From: a virus
DNA length: 40,438 bases
IMG/VR virus record: IMGVR_UViG_3300046411_000602
Location: 1 to 40,438 of that record
Strand: one strand, 5' to 3'
Part shown: in pieces, positions 1 to 8,800 of the stretch
Position numbering within the stretch: position 1 is the stretch's first letter
Layout: every line of letters starts with the position of its first letter
The notes under the pieces: model-generated
What the model was told of the DNA's origin: nothing
What the model saw: the letters and a program-made list of their open reading frames with translations, nothing else
The model's database searches: none
Translations under genes and position numbers: made by a program

Positions 1-1
1 T

Positions 2-424
2 AATATTATTCAATTCGCAGAAGTAGGATTAGGACCAACAGGTTCTGCTATGCTTACTCAGTCAACGTTGGCAAAACAATTCCCTACTGTAGCGGCACAC
101 GTTAAACAACCAATTAGTGATAACCAGGCATCTGCTTTATTAATATTAGCGGATCATGTAGGACCAGACGCATTTGCTAAGAGCCCAGCAGTGAAAGAAC
201 TTAACAATGGTAATTATGCAGACGTACCTAGAAACTTAATGGCTCACACACAACAACTAGAAGGTGGCAAGCCTGTTAAGAGGGCAGACCATGAACAAAA
301 AATGCAGTATTGTGGAGAGCTATTCCGTACTCCAGATGCTATAAAACCAAAAGCCTCTGACGATAGAGTTACTTATAAGTCAGCGGCCGCCGATCTCATC
401 AAGCAAAGATCAACTTTAATCTAG
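2..424 (+). CDS. Lysozyme-like protein, C-terminal part (5' end outside window)
   Basis: The reading frame is open from the first bases of the window, so the N-terminus is missing and the ATG at 50 is probably internal. About 140 residues are visible. They resemble the C-terminal half of GH24 phage lysozymes: a helix with QASALLILADHVG (family pattern: core helix, then a Gly), F-x-K-S, a helix ending ELNNGNY (compare LNAGDY in P22-type enzymes), then GGKPVKRADHEQKM (compare GGK...GL..RR..E). The catalytic Glu/Asp/Thr of GH24 would lie upstream and cannot be checked. A lysozyme beside gp25 and gp6 fits either a gp5-like tail lysozyme that cuts peptidoglycan during injection or a separate endolysin. 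The C-terminal tail after the domain is short, so a gp5-type beta-helix does not follow it here. Its stop shares the CTAG palindrome with the stop of the convergent minus-strand gene. Confidence 0.55.
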   Translation, partial: NIIQFAEVGLGPTGSAMLTQSTLAKQFPTVAAHVKQPISDNQASALLILADHVGPDAFAKSPAVKELNNGNYADVPRNLMAHTQQLEGGKPVKRADHEQKMQYCGELFRTPDAIKPKASDDRVTYKSAAADLIKQRSTLI

Positions 425-588
425 ATTCCGTATCCCGGATAACTTACACATGATTCGATATGATTCGCTCCTGGTGTTGCGTCTATCATACATGGGTGTA
501 TTATGTATCCGTTGATCCCTGCGTAAATTAATAATGCTATGTATCCTAGCACTACGCTAATTGCAAGTGATATTTTAAGTTTTTTCAT
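421..588 (-). CDS. Small single-pass membrane protein, 55 aa, unknown
   Basis: This 55-residue frame begins MKKLKISLAISVVLGYIALL: a short basic start followed by one hydrophobic helix (about residues 7-30). The rest is a short polar tail with two cysteines (near residues 33 and 47), likely outside the cytoplasmic membrane if the positive-inside rule holds. Its ATG overlaps the stop of the upstream coiled-coil gene as ATGA, with AGGAAG directly before the ATG, which points to coupled translation. It is the last gene of a three-gene minus-strand operon and ends tail to tail with the lysozyme-like gene in a shared CTAG. No family is recognised. A holin or spanin role is conceivable next to a lysozyme but not supported by length or motif. 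Confidence 0.7.
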   Translation of the reverse strand: MKKLKISLAISVVLGYIALLIYAGINGYIIHPCMIDATPGANHIESCVSYPGYGI

Positions 589-812
589 CTTCCTGTTATT
601 ATATCTGCAGAATCATAACCACTATTGCTGGCTTCTTTTTGAAAATCTGCAAGTTGTTTCCAAGCCTTATATCTCATAGCAGTTTCTTCAGCAATCATTT
701 TATGTTGCATTGCTATTTGAGATTCTAAGTCTCGTATTTGATCACGCAATTCGTGAATTCGTTGATTAGCACTAGACAGGCTGTCGTAACTATCTGTGGT
801 CTCGTTGTACAA
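585..812 (-). CDS. Small coiled-coil protein, about 75 aa, unknown
   Basis: The frame is rich in charged heptad-like sequence (for example RIHELRDQIRDLESQIA), predicting a soluble coiled coil over most of its length. I place the start at the TTG at 812-810 because TTGGAG lies 6 bases upstream. An in-frame ATG at 860 would give 91 residues, but it sits inside a perfect 14-bp hairpin (832-864), lies within an AATAAATA string, and has no Shine-Dalgarno sequence. The frame also stays open up to about 1067, but that part overlaps the better-supported gene 868-1122 and looks unlike a protein. The stop overlaps the next gene as ATGA. No homology is recognised. Confidence 0.55.
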   Translation of the reverse strand: MYNETTDSYDSLSSANQRIHELRDQIRDLESQIAMQHKMIAEETAMRYKAWKQLADFQKEASNSGYDSADIITGR

Positions 813-831
813 ATGTGTTCTCCAATATAGA

Positions 832-864
832 AAATATGTGTGTAGTTTGCCTACACACATATTT
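832..864 (-). terminator. Perfect 14-bp stem, 5-base loop hairpin after gene 868-1122
   Basis: The arms 832-845 and 851-864 are exact reverse complements around the loop 846-850. On the minus strand the hairpin starts 4 bases after the stop of gene 868-1122, and TCTATATT follows the T-rich end of the second arm, so it could terminate or attenuate the operon. The T-tract is imperfect, so partial read-through into the two downstream genes is likely. It could equally be an RNA-processing or stability element. The candidate ATG at 860 lies in the stem. Confidence 0.5.
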
Positions 865-867
865 ATT

Positions 868-1122
868 CTAGCCTGCGTTTTTAACCATGTTTTCCATAGA
901 TATGAGCTCAGCCGGCTTTTTGCTCTTATCGTAACGGAAGTTACCTGCAAAGTTAACTGTATCAAACAGCTCATACTTCTTGGTAACAGAGTCATACAAC
1001 CCAACTGTAACAAACCGCTTAGACTGTTGAAAAATCTTGTGGAACCGTTGTCCCCCAGATTTTGCATTTACAGCCTGTGCTTGTTCCCAGATTGAGTCAA
1101 ACTCGCGTGTTAATTTAAACAT
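868..1122 (-). CDS. Conserved-looking small protein, 84 aa, unknown
   Basis: Begins MFKLTREFDSIWEQAQAV and has the composition of a folded protein: an amphipathic N-terminal helix, a basic SGGQRFHKIFQQSKRF segment, then beta-like sequence (FVTVGLYDSVTKKYELFDTV). A GTG directly before the ATG is an alternative start (1125). AGGA lies 9 bases before the ATG and 6 before the GTG. It is the first gene of the minus operon, about 75 bases downstream of the sigma70-type promoter at 1203-1230. No family is recognised; the basic middle would permit nucleic-acid binding, but that is only a guess. Confidence 0.7.
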   Translation of the reverse strand: MFKLTREFDSIWEQAQAVNAKSGGQRFHKIFQQSKRFVTVGLYDSVTKKYELFDTVNFAGNFRYDKSKKPAELISMENMVKNAG

Positions 1123-1202
1123 CACTGTTTATCCTAACTATCTGTATGAATTTAATGGGTATGAAACCCGGTTTCTGTGTTAGCAACAACACATTATCTA
1201 CT

Positions 1203-1230
1203 ATTATACATGGTCATACATTGATGTCAA
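1203..1230 (-). promoter_or_regulatory. Near-perfect sigma70-type promoter for the minus operon
   Basis: On the minus strand TTGACA (1230-1225) and TATAAT (1208-1203) are separated by 16 bases. This is the full consensus of both boxes with a spacer one base under the optimum. It points at gene 868-1122 and implies early expression by unmodified host polymerase, in contrast to the late-type boxes on the plus strand. The rest of 1123-1282 shows only short weak hairpins (such as GGGTATGAAACCC near 1160). Confidence 0.8.
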
Positions 1231-1269
1231 CCTTTTTGTTCAGTCATTAAAACTATGGTTAATGAAATA

Positions 1270-1277
1270 GATAAATA
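1270..1277 (+). promoter_or_regulatory. T4-type late promoter box GATAAATA upstream of gp25
   Basis: GATAAATA matches seven of eight bases of the T4 late consensus TATAAATA. Start of transcription is expected about 6 bases downstream, that is at or next to the ATG at 1283. No Shine-Dalgarno sequence is present. Confidence 0.7.
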
Positions 1278-1282
1278 TGAGT

Positions 1283-1651
1283 ATGGCAACATTATTCAGA
1301 GGATTCAACACAGTTGACAGGGTTAAGGCACCCTTTACCCTCAATGACGTAGATTTAGTAAAACGTGATTTGTTGAATGAATTTTATACTCGTAAAGGTG
1401 AAAGACTTATGAGACCAAATTACGGTAGCATAGTATGGGACTTACTTATGAACCCAGAAGACACTTTTACCAACGATGAAATCAAAGAAGACATCCAAAG
1501 AATAATCGACAAAGAACAACGAGTAGAATTAAAAAACATAGATATCTTTACATCCGACCATTCTATCAGAGCAGAAGTAGAATTAAAGTACGTTGTACTT
1601 AACAGTGAAGATACATTATATTTAGAATTCACTAGAGAAGAGCAGGTATAA
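1283..1651 (+). CDS. 25: Baseplate wedge subunit gp25-like
   Basis: A 122-residue protein of the gp25/IraD-like (GPW/gp25) family, a sheath-initiating wedge component that sits under the tail sheath in contractile-tail phages. T4 gp25 is 132 residues. Visible landmarks: the central TRKGERLMRPNYGSIVWDLL segment, matching the conserved TRKGSRPFDPEFG region of T4 gp25, and the C-terminal beta part with alternating hydrophobics. It is followed 3 bases later by gp6, its known wedge partner. An in-frame ATG at 1277 would add two residues, but it overlaps the GATAAATA box and could not be in the transcript if that box is the promoter, so 1283 is chosen. There is no Shine-Dalgarno sequence, and the mRNA may be leaderless. 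Confidence 0.9.
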   Translation: MATLFRGFNTVDRVKAPFTLNDVDLVKRDLLNEFYTRKGERLMRPNYGSIVWDLLMNPEDTFTNDEIKEDIQRIIDKEQRVELKNIDIFTSDHSIRAEVELKYVVLNSEDTLYLEFTREEQV

Positions 1652-1654
1652 TAA

Positions 1655-4600
1655 ATGGCACTAGTAAACAGACAAAATAATTTATTTGCGGCGGAAGACT
1701 GGAAAATTGCATACAAGGCATACAGCGAAGTAAATTTCCAAGCATATGATTTTGATACTATTAGATCAGCTCTAGTAGATTATGTGCGTGTCAATTACCC
1801 AGAATCATTTAACGATTACACTGAAAGTTCTGAATTCATTGCTATCATTGAATTGTTAGCATACTTGTCTCAGACACTTACATTTAGAATGGATCTTAAT
1901 AGCAGAGAAAACTTTTTAGAAACTGCAGAAAGAAGAGATTCAGTATTTAAACTTGCAAGACAGTTAGGATATAATCCACGTAGAAATATATGTGCAAGTG
2001 GATTAATGAAGTTGGTTGCGGTTAGAACATCAGAGCCATTACAAGATAGTTTAGGCAATGACTTAAACAATGTGAATATTTTTTGGGACGACGCAAATAA
2101 TTCAGATAGTTACGAGCAATTTATTACAATACTTAATGCGGCAATGTCTAGCACAAACAGATTTAGTTCTCCAACAAAGTCAGGTAAAGTTGCAGGCATT
2201 AATACGGACTTGTATGAGATTAATACTCCGCTAACATCACCTGTTGCTTTTGATTTTAATTTAACAGTAAGTGGTGTTGAACGATCGTTCCAAGTTGTCA
2301 ATCCAGATTTTGAGGACGGCGGAGTGTTTAATGAAAGACATCCTGATCAGTTAAACAACTTTAATTTAATTTACAGAAATGATGGCGCCGGTATAAGCAG
2401 TCCAAAATCAGGATTCTTTGTGATGTTCAAGCAAGGACAATTACAGTTCCAAGATTTTGATTACTCTTCTGCTGTTAGTAGTAGGGTACAAGAAATAAGT
2501 GAATTGAACATTAATGAAACAGATGTGTTTGTACAAGAGATAAACACTAATGGAGCAACAGTTGCTAAGTGGACATCAATTCCAAATACAGTTGGGCAAA
2601 CACTAAACTACAATGACGTTGCATTTCAAACGAGAACATTGTATGCAGTTGAAAACTTAAACAACAGCGGCATCAAAATTAGATACCCAGACGGAAACTT
2701 CGGTGATATACCGTTTGGCAGATTTAGAACTTACTATAGAACAAGTGATCCTGAGAACTATACTATCTCACCAGAAGATGCAAGAAATGTAAGAGTGACT
2801 ATTCCTTACAACAATGCAAAAGGTACTAAGTTTAATTTAACACTTACATTTAGTTTACAGGAGTCTGTAAACAATAGTTTACCTCAGGAAACATTAACAG
2901 CAATTAAACAACGAGCACCACAAGTATACTATACACAGAATCGTATGGTAAGTGCTCAAGACTACAATATTTTTCCTTTTAGTCAAACAACCAATTTGTT
3001 AAAACTAAAAGCAATAAACAAAACACATGCAGGCCACAGCAGATATATTGATATCAACGATCCAACAGGAACATATCAGAACTTAGAAACATTTGCTAAC
3101 GATGGTTCGTTATTCATTGAAGAAAAGACAACCACTACAAGTATTTCTATAACAGAAAACAATACTGTGGTTGAAGCAGTAGATTATGACATACCATTAA
3201 TATTAAAAGGTCGCGAACTTAATAATTTTATATACGAACAGTTCAGAGATAGTTGGACAGAGAATGATGTAAACAAATTTGATAACAGCACAAAGAATGC
3301 TATATGGAAAACACTTCCTGTTGTGCTAGGAGAAGCTGCAACAGGTTACTTCCTAGAAACAACTTCCGATCCAGGTAACTCTGTTGTAATGGATACAACC
3401 TTTGGTTTAGGGTTTGAAGAGTTTGCAGAAAATAACTTTATTAAATTTGTTGACCCAAATGATTCAACAAGATGGAAGTGGACAAGAATTACAAGTGTTG
3501 CAAACAACGGACAATTAAGCAGTGGACTCAGCACATCAACAGGTCCATTTGCATTATCAGCAAAAGTACAAGACGGATGGAGAGCAGAAGAATATATTGC
3601 TACAATGCGTAAAATTATTGCTACTAGCGAAAAAGCAGAAATACGAGCAGAGATGCAAAACAAAAGAACATTTGGTTTAGGCTTTGATCCTGCTAGAGAC
3701 AGATGGTATGTAATACTTAATGCAAACTTAGATAAAACAAGTAAGTGGAACCCACAATCAGCAGGCGATACATCAGGCGCAGGAATTGATGCTAGTTGGT
3801 TACTACTGTTTACATATACTGCTATCGATTCTAACAACTACAAATTTATTGTTACAGCAAGAGGACAACAGTATGTTGTACAAAGCCGTGCAGATTTAAA
3901 ATTTTATAACATCAACAATGTTAAAGTAGCAGACAGCGACAATCAATCTTCAAGAGATCTAATACAGTTTACCACATTAAACTACAAGCCTGGCAGTGAA
4001 GAAGTATTCAGTTGGGAGCCAGATGATGAACTATATGGTGAAATATGGGTAAGTGGTGAGACTGGAGAAAAGTACACACCTAACTCATATGATCCAGGTC
4101 TGTCATTAAGAACAAGAAATTTGAAATGGTTTGATGTTGAGGTAGATTATCTTACAAGTGCAGGTATATATCGTGACGGTAATTCAGTTGCTAATGCTTT
4201 TGTAAACAGTGCAACAGTATCATTAAATCCTTATTTTGCAGACGGCACACAGGCAAGTATAAACACAAACAATGTTACTATTGCAAACAATTCTGGTAGA
4301 ATAAATTCATTACCAGCAAACATCACTATCCCATTTAGCAATTTAACTTTTGGTTACAATATTTTAGATGGCAGTGGAGAAGTTGTTTACAGAGATTATA
4401 ATACCGCAACAAACACGTTTGAAACTTATAGAGCTTCAACAACCGGCACATACAGTTATGGTAATTCAAATTCATCTAACACAGGTGCTGTGGGGAGAAT
4501 TATACTTGCTAATGTAGATACTTCTGCACAAACAGGTAATTTAATAATAACTAATATGTTTGATAACAATTACACTTATGCATTTGACAGCACAGGACAA

Positions 4601-5806
4601 GCAACACAAGACAAATTAGTTGTCAAGTATAAGAATTCAAAAGAACAATTAGATCAAAACATAAATTGGAATGTTGTTGCACCAATTAAATATTCAGATG
4701 GATATACAGACAATAGAAAAGTTGTTGTGTCTCCTATAGACAAAGACGGTGATTTAGTTCCTGACTACCCATTACAGTTTAGAGATTTTGTTGGCTCGGA
4801 GGATTTAGTATTCTTTGAGAAGTATACAGACTTTGATGGTTACTCGTATGACAGACCACTTTCTGGTAATATTGCAGACTTTAGAAACGACAACGAAGTT
4901 GTATTTGACTATGCTGGCGATACAATGCAACCAGGGGGCTTACCAAACCCTACAACAATTAGTACAACCAAAGTATTAATTTTAAAAAACATATCTATGA
5001 TAACAAATGTTTCTACAGCACAAGGTATAGATAATGTACGTGGATTAATAGTTTACGATTACACTAATGACAAGGTATATCAAATAACTCCTAACAGTGC
5101 AGGCACCTTAGCAACACCAGTAGAATCAACAGATTGTTATGTGCGAAACGGTAGAGCCGCAGGACAAAACACTGCATTAATAGAAGAAGATGATGTCATT
5201 TTTAAATGGAAACATGTTGCACCTAAAGATGTAAGAATAGATCCTAGTATCAGCAACATCGTAGAAATGTTAGTGCTAACAAATTCATATTACGAAGAAG
5301 TACAAAAATATAAAAATGTACCGGGTACAGAGTATCCACTATCACCTACACCGGCTCAACTTGGAACCGAATTTAAAAAGTTAAACGAATTTAAAAATGT
5401 TAGTGACTCTTTAGTATTTAAGAGTGCAGACTTTAAACTTTTATTTGGCGATGATGCTGAACCTGAGAATCAAGCAAAATTTAGAATTGTTAAATTACCA
5501 GGAACCACAATAAGTGATAATGAAATAAGAAGTAAAGTTATTAATGCGTTTAACGCATACTTTGCCGTTGATAATTGGGAGTTTGGAGAGACTTTCTATT
5601 TCACGGAATTGAGCAGTTACGTTCATCAACGATTAGGTAGTAGCATAGGCAGTATTGTGATTATACCTAAAAACAGTGGAGGCAGTTTTGGAGACTTATT
5701 CCAAATTAAAGCAGATCCACATGAGTTATTTTTGAATACTGCAAAAGTTACGGACATAGAAATAGTAGAGAAGATAAGTTCTCAGACATTAAGAGCTGAT
5801 AGGTAA
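1655..5806 (+). CDS. 6: Baseplate wedge subunit gp6-like, enlarged (1383 aa)
   Basis: The N-terminal 450 residues and C-terminal 150 residues look like T4 gp6, the baseplate J-type protein that forms the wedge ring. The J-like landmark is the stretch near residues 415-440 with APQVYYTQNRMVSAQDY. The C-terminal part has the SDNEIRSKVINAFNAYF and DNWEFGETFYFTELS pattern of gp6 dimerisation domains, ending in DIEIVEKI. T4 gp6 is 660 residues; here the region between about residues 440 and 1200 is an expansion rich in Asn, Thr, Ser and Asp with beta-like sequence, probably extra domains on the outside of the baseplate. Start: ATG with GAGCAGG upstream, directly after gp25. The giant protein starts 8 bases after its stop, so the three are probably cotranscribed. 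Confidence 0.88.
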   Translation: MALVNRQNNLFAAEDWKIAYKAYSEVNFQAYDFDTIRSALVDYVRVNYPESFNDYTESSEFIAIIELLAYLSQTLTFRMDLNSRENFLETAERRDSVFKLARQLGYNPRRNICASGLMKLVAVRTSEPLQDSLGNDLNNVNIFWDDANNSDSYEQFITILNAAMSSTNRFSSPTKSGKVAGINTDLYEINTPLTSPVAFDFNLTVSGVERSFQVVNPDFEDGGVFNERHPDQLNNFNLIYRNDGAGISSPKSGFFVMFKQGQLQFQDFDYSSAVSSRVQEISELNINETDVFVQEINTNGATVAKWTSIPNTVGQTLNYNDVAFQTRTLYAVENLNNSGIKIRYPDGNFGDIPFGRFRTYYRTSDPENYTISPEDARNVRVTIPYNNAKGTKFNLTLTFSLQESVNNSLPQETLTAIKQRAPQVYYTQNRMVSAQDYNIFPFSQTTNLLKLKAINKTHAGHSRYIDINDPTGTYQNLETFANDGSLFIEEKTTTTSISITENNTVVEAVDYDIPLILKGRELNNFIYEQFRDSWTENDVNKFDNSTKNAIWKTLPVVLGEAATGYFLETTSDPGNSVVMDTTFGLGFEEFAENNFIKFVDPNDSTRWKWTRITSVANNGQLSSGLSTSTGPFALSAKVQDGWRAEEYIATMRKIIATSEKAEIRAEMQNKRTFGLGFDPARDRWYVILNANLDKTSKWNPQSAGDTSGAGIDASWLLLFTYTAIDSNNYKFIVTARGQQYVVQSRADLKFYNINNVKVADSDNQSSRDLIQFTTLNYKPGSEEVFSWEPDDELYGEIWVSGETGEKYTPNSYDPGLSLRTRNLKWFDVEVDYLTSAGIYRDGNSVANAFVNSATVSLNPYFADGTQASINTNNVTIANNSGRINSLPANITIPFSNLTFGYNILDGSGEVVYRDYNTATNTFETYRASTTGTYSYGNSNSSNTGAVGRIILANVDTSAQTGNLIITNMFDNNYTYAFDSTGQATQDKLVVKYKNSKEQLDQNINWNVVAPIKYSDGYTDNRKVVVSPIDKDGDLVPDYPLQFRDFVGSEDLVFFEKYTDFDGYSYDRPLSGNIADFRNDNEVVFDYAGDTMQPGGLPNPTTISTTKVLILKNISMITNVSTAQGIDNVRGLIVYDYTNDKVYQITPNSAGTLATPVESTDCYVRNGRAAGQNTALIEEDDVIFKWKHVAPKDVRIDPSISNIVEMLVLTNSYYEEVQKYKNVPGTEYPLSPTPAQLGTEFKKLNEFKNVSDSLVFKSADFKLLFGDDAEPENQAKFRIVKLPGTTISDNEIRSKVINAFNAYFAVDNWEFGETFYFTELSSYVHQRLGSSIGSIVIIPKNSGGSFGDLFQIKADPHELFLNTAKVTDIEIVEKISSQTLRADR

Positions 5807-5814
5807 AACCAAGC

Positions 5815-8800
5815 ATGGCAGACAAGATTTATAATCAGTTACCTGTAGTCCTGCAAACTAAGGCTATCAAAAACTTTTTTGAAGCAACAGTAGAGCAGTT
5901 ATACAGTGAGGCTAATATCACACCTATAAATGGTTTTATTGGCAAAAAAACTGGCGAAGATACAGGAGTATCTGGTGCGTTCATAGAAGAAAATACTGCT
6001 GACAGAAAGCAGTATAATCTTGTACCTGCTGTCAATAACTTAAATCCTTTGACCGGTGAAAGTGAAAACTTAATGTTCTACGATGAATTCATAGATACAT
6101 TAGGTGTTTACGGAGTCACAACAACAAACCACAACAGAATATTTGGTAGTCGATACAGAGTGTTCATGCCACCCATCGACATTGATAAATTTATAAATTT
6201 CCAAGAGTACTACTGGCACCCAGCAGGACCAACAACAATTACAATTACAGCAACACTTGATAAGCCACTTAACCTTGACATCGACGTTATTGGTAAGAAA
6301 ACATTTACATACGGTAGTACAACATTACGCAACGGTATGATTATTACGTTTGCAAATAATGACAACACAATACCTACAAATTCCTCTACCACGGGAGTAC
6401 ACAAAGCAGGCGTTGATTATATTGTTGAAGGTGTTGGCGAAAGTATTTACTTGGTAGAGAAAGCATTATCGGATTCTACACTTTATGGCGGCAGTGATGT
6501 TGCTAAAAAAGATTACATTTTAATCAAAAGAGGTGCATCAAATGCTACAGCATGGAGTCGTGTTAATCACTGGCATCACAGAGATAATTTCCTAGATGCA
6601 GGCGACGAGTTACCATCAAGAACATACCGCGGCAAAAGACCTATTATTGAGTTTGATAAAGATCTTGAAATGTATAACCAGGGTACAAGTAACTATGATG
6701 TTGCACATGTAGCCGTTACATCATTAACAATCGCAGATATAGCAACTAACCCGAGTGCAACAATTGACACAAGAGTTTTACAAAATGATGATATACTATT
6801 CTTTCCAAACGAAAGTGATAGTATAAAAACTTTCTTGTATAAAGTTAGTGGTGTAGGTACTGCTATAACTTTAACACCGACAAGTTCAACACCTATTGCA
6901 AAAGGTCAAACTGTAGTAATTGCTAAGGGTAATGTATTTGAAGGTGCTGACTATCTTTACGATGGTTCGAAGTATGCACAGGCTCAAAAGAAAATTCAAA
7001 TAAACCAACCGCCATTATTTGTGTTATATGACGACGCAGGCAATAAGCTCAGTGACACTGGACTTTATACTAACAGCACATTTGAAGGCAGTAAAATATT
7101 TGGTTACAAAGTAGGCACAGGAACACCAGATACTGAATTAGGATTTCCTTTAACTTATACCCCGTACAAAGCAGTAAGTGAAATAACATTTGAAAACTTC
7201 ATACAAACTGATGCAGTAGAATATAGATCATTTGGTGCTACATCAAGCACGTCTGTGTTAGGTAGTTACTATTACAAGTTAAATAAAGCCACACCCGAAT
7301 ATCATTCATACTGGAAACTTAGTGGCGATAAAAATGAACAAAAGATTATTACAACACATTATATTGGGCGTGATGAACTAGACGACGAAACATTGATATA
7401 CAACATTGGTGCAGTACCTAATGCTAGTACTATTACCTCTAGTGGTTACGATATACTTGTAAAGGTAAATGGTGCTATTGTAACAAACTATACTTACGAA
7501 GCACCTAGCTCAATTAAATTTAATAGTTTTACATTTAGTAAGAGTGACGTGATTGATGTTGAAGTAACAAGTGATACTGGTATAACAAAAATATCAGATA
7601 GCCGTTATGAAATTCCTTTAAGTTGGAGAACAAATCCATTTAACGAAGAAATTGAACTAGTTGCAGAACCACAATACTTGTCGCACTTCAAGCGATATAT
7701 TGAAAGACAGGAAGGCTTTACAGGAGATCCATTAGGGTCTAATAATTTTTCTAGTAGTGCAAAAGATTTAAAACATGCTAAAGATATTATACAAACTGAT
7801 CAAGATATAATACTTGCTGCATACTTACTGGATGATCAACCTCATAACTTTATAGATAGCATACGTTTTTCAGCAAGAGAGTATGAAAAGTATAGAACAA
7901 GATTAATTAATGAAATAACAAAATACTATAACGATTTTCCTGTAGATAATTTGAGCAATGAATACATTCTAGAAAGAGTGTTGCGTAATCTTATTTCATA
8001 CAGTGTAGGTAAAGATGTTTTTGGCACAACTTATGTTTTACCATTTGGCGATAATTACAAAGAAGAAAGTTTTGATGTAAGTGATTTAGCAGCTACATCA
8101 TACACTATGACGAACTATGCAGACTTAGAAACAATAGAAAACAGTCTGTTAGTATACTGGTTAGATGCTCTTAATGGAACACAGGAATTATTAACAATAG
8201 GAAAAGATTATACACTTTCTAGCACAAACCCAATCACTGTCGATGTAACAAGAAGTATAGGGCTAGGTGATTCTATTATTACAAAGTTATATAATATAGA
8301 CAGAGATAGTGCAGAGTGTCCAGCAACGCCTAGTACAATGGGACTATATCCATTGTTTACTCCTGGTATTGAAACAGACAACAGTTTCCAAACACCACAA
8401 CAATTACTAGTTGGCCATGACGGAAGTAAAACTGCATTAACTGGTACCACTGTTGATGATGTACTTTTAGAATTTGAGAAGAGATTATACAACACCAGTA
8501 TGCAACAGTTCAGAGACAGAAACAGTCTGCCTCGATTAAATGTTGGCGATATACGCTCAGGATATTTTAGAACTGACAACTTCTCTAGCAGAGAATATAC
8601 CGACTTACTTAGAAACAGTTTTACAAACTGGCTTGGTGCAAACAAAGTTGATCATGTAACAAATGAATTCTATGATGCAACTAACACATGGACTTGGAAC
8701 TACAGAGGTAGAAAAGATTTACCAGGACACTGGAGAGGCTGGTATGAATATTATTATGACACAGTAAGACCGCATACGCATCCATGGGAGATGTTAGGAT

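Noticed and set aside
421-860. Spanin pair (Rz/Rz1) beside the lysozyme
   Set aside because: The coiled-coil protein has no N-terminal membrane helix and the 55-residue protein has no lipobox, so the spanin pattern is not met.
585-1067. Longer 160-residue version of the minus coiled-coil gene
   Set aside because: Its first part overlaps the better gene 868-1122 in another frame and has no protein-like pattern; only the C-terminal coiled-coil part is credible.
796-1095. Plus-strand frame of 99 codons
   Set aside because: Runs antisense to two supported minus genes, is Cys/Leu-rich without a pattern and lacks a ribosome site; a shadow.
3346-3837. Minus-strand frame of 163 codons inside gp6
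   Set aside because: Antisense shadow of gp6, with no start signal or protein-like motif; other long antisense frames (8208-8645, 14781-15119, 15864-16127, 21570-21935) were rejected for the same reason.
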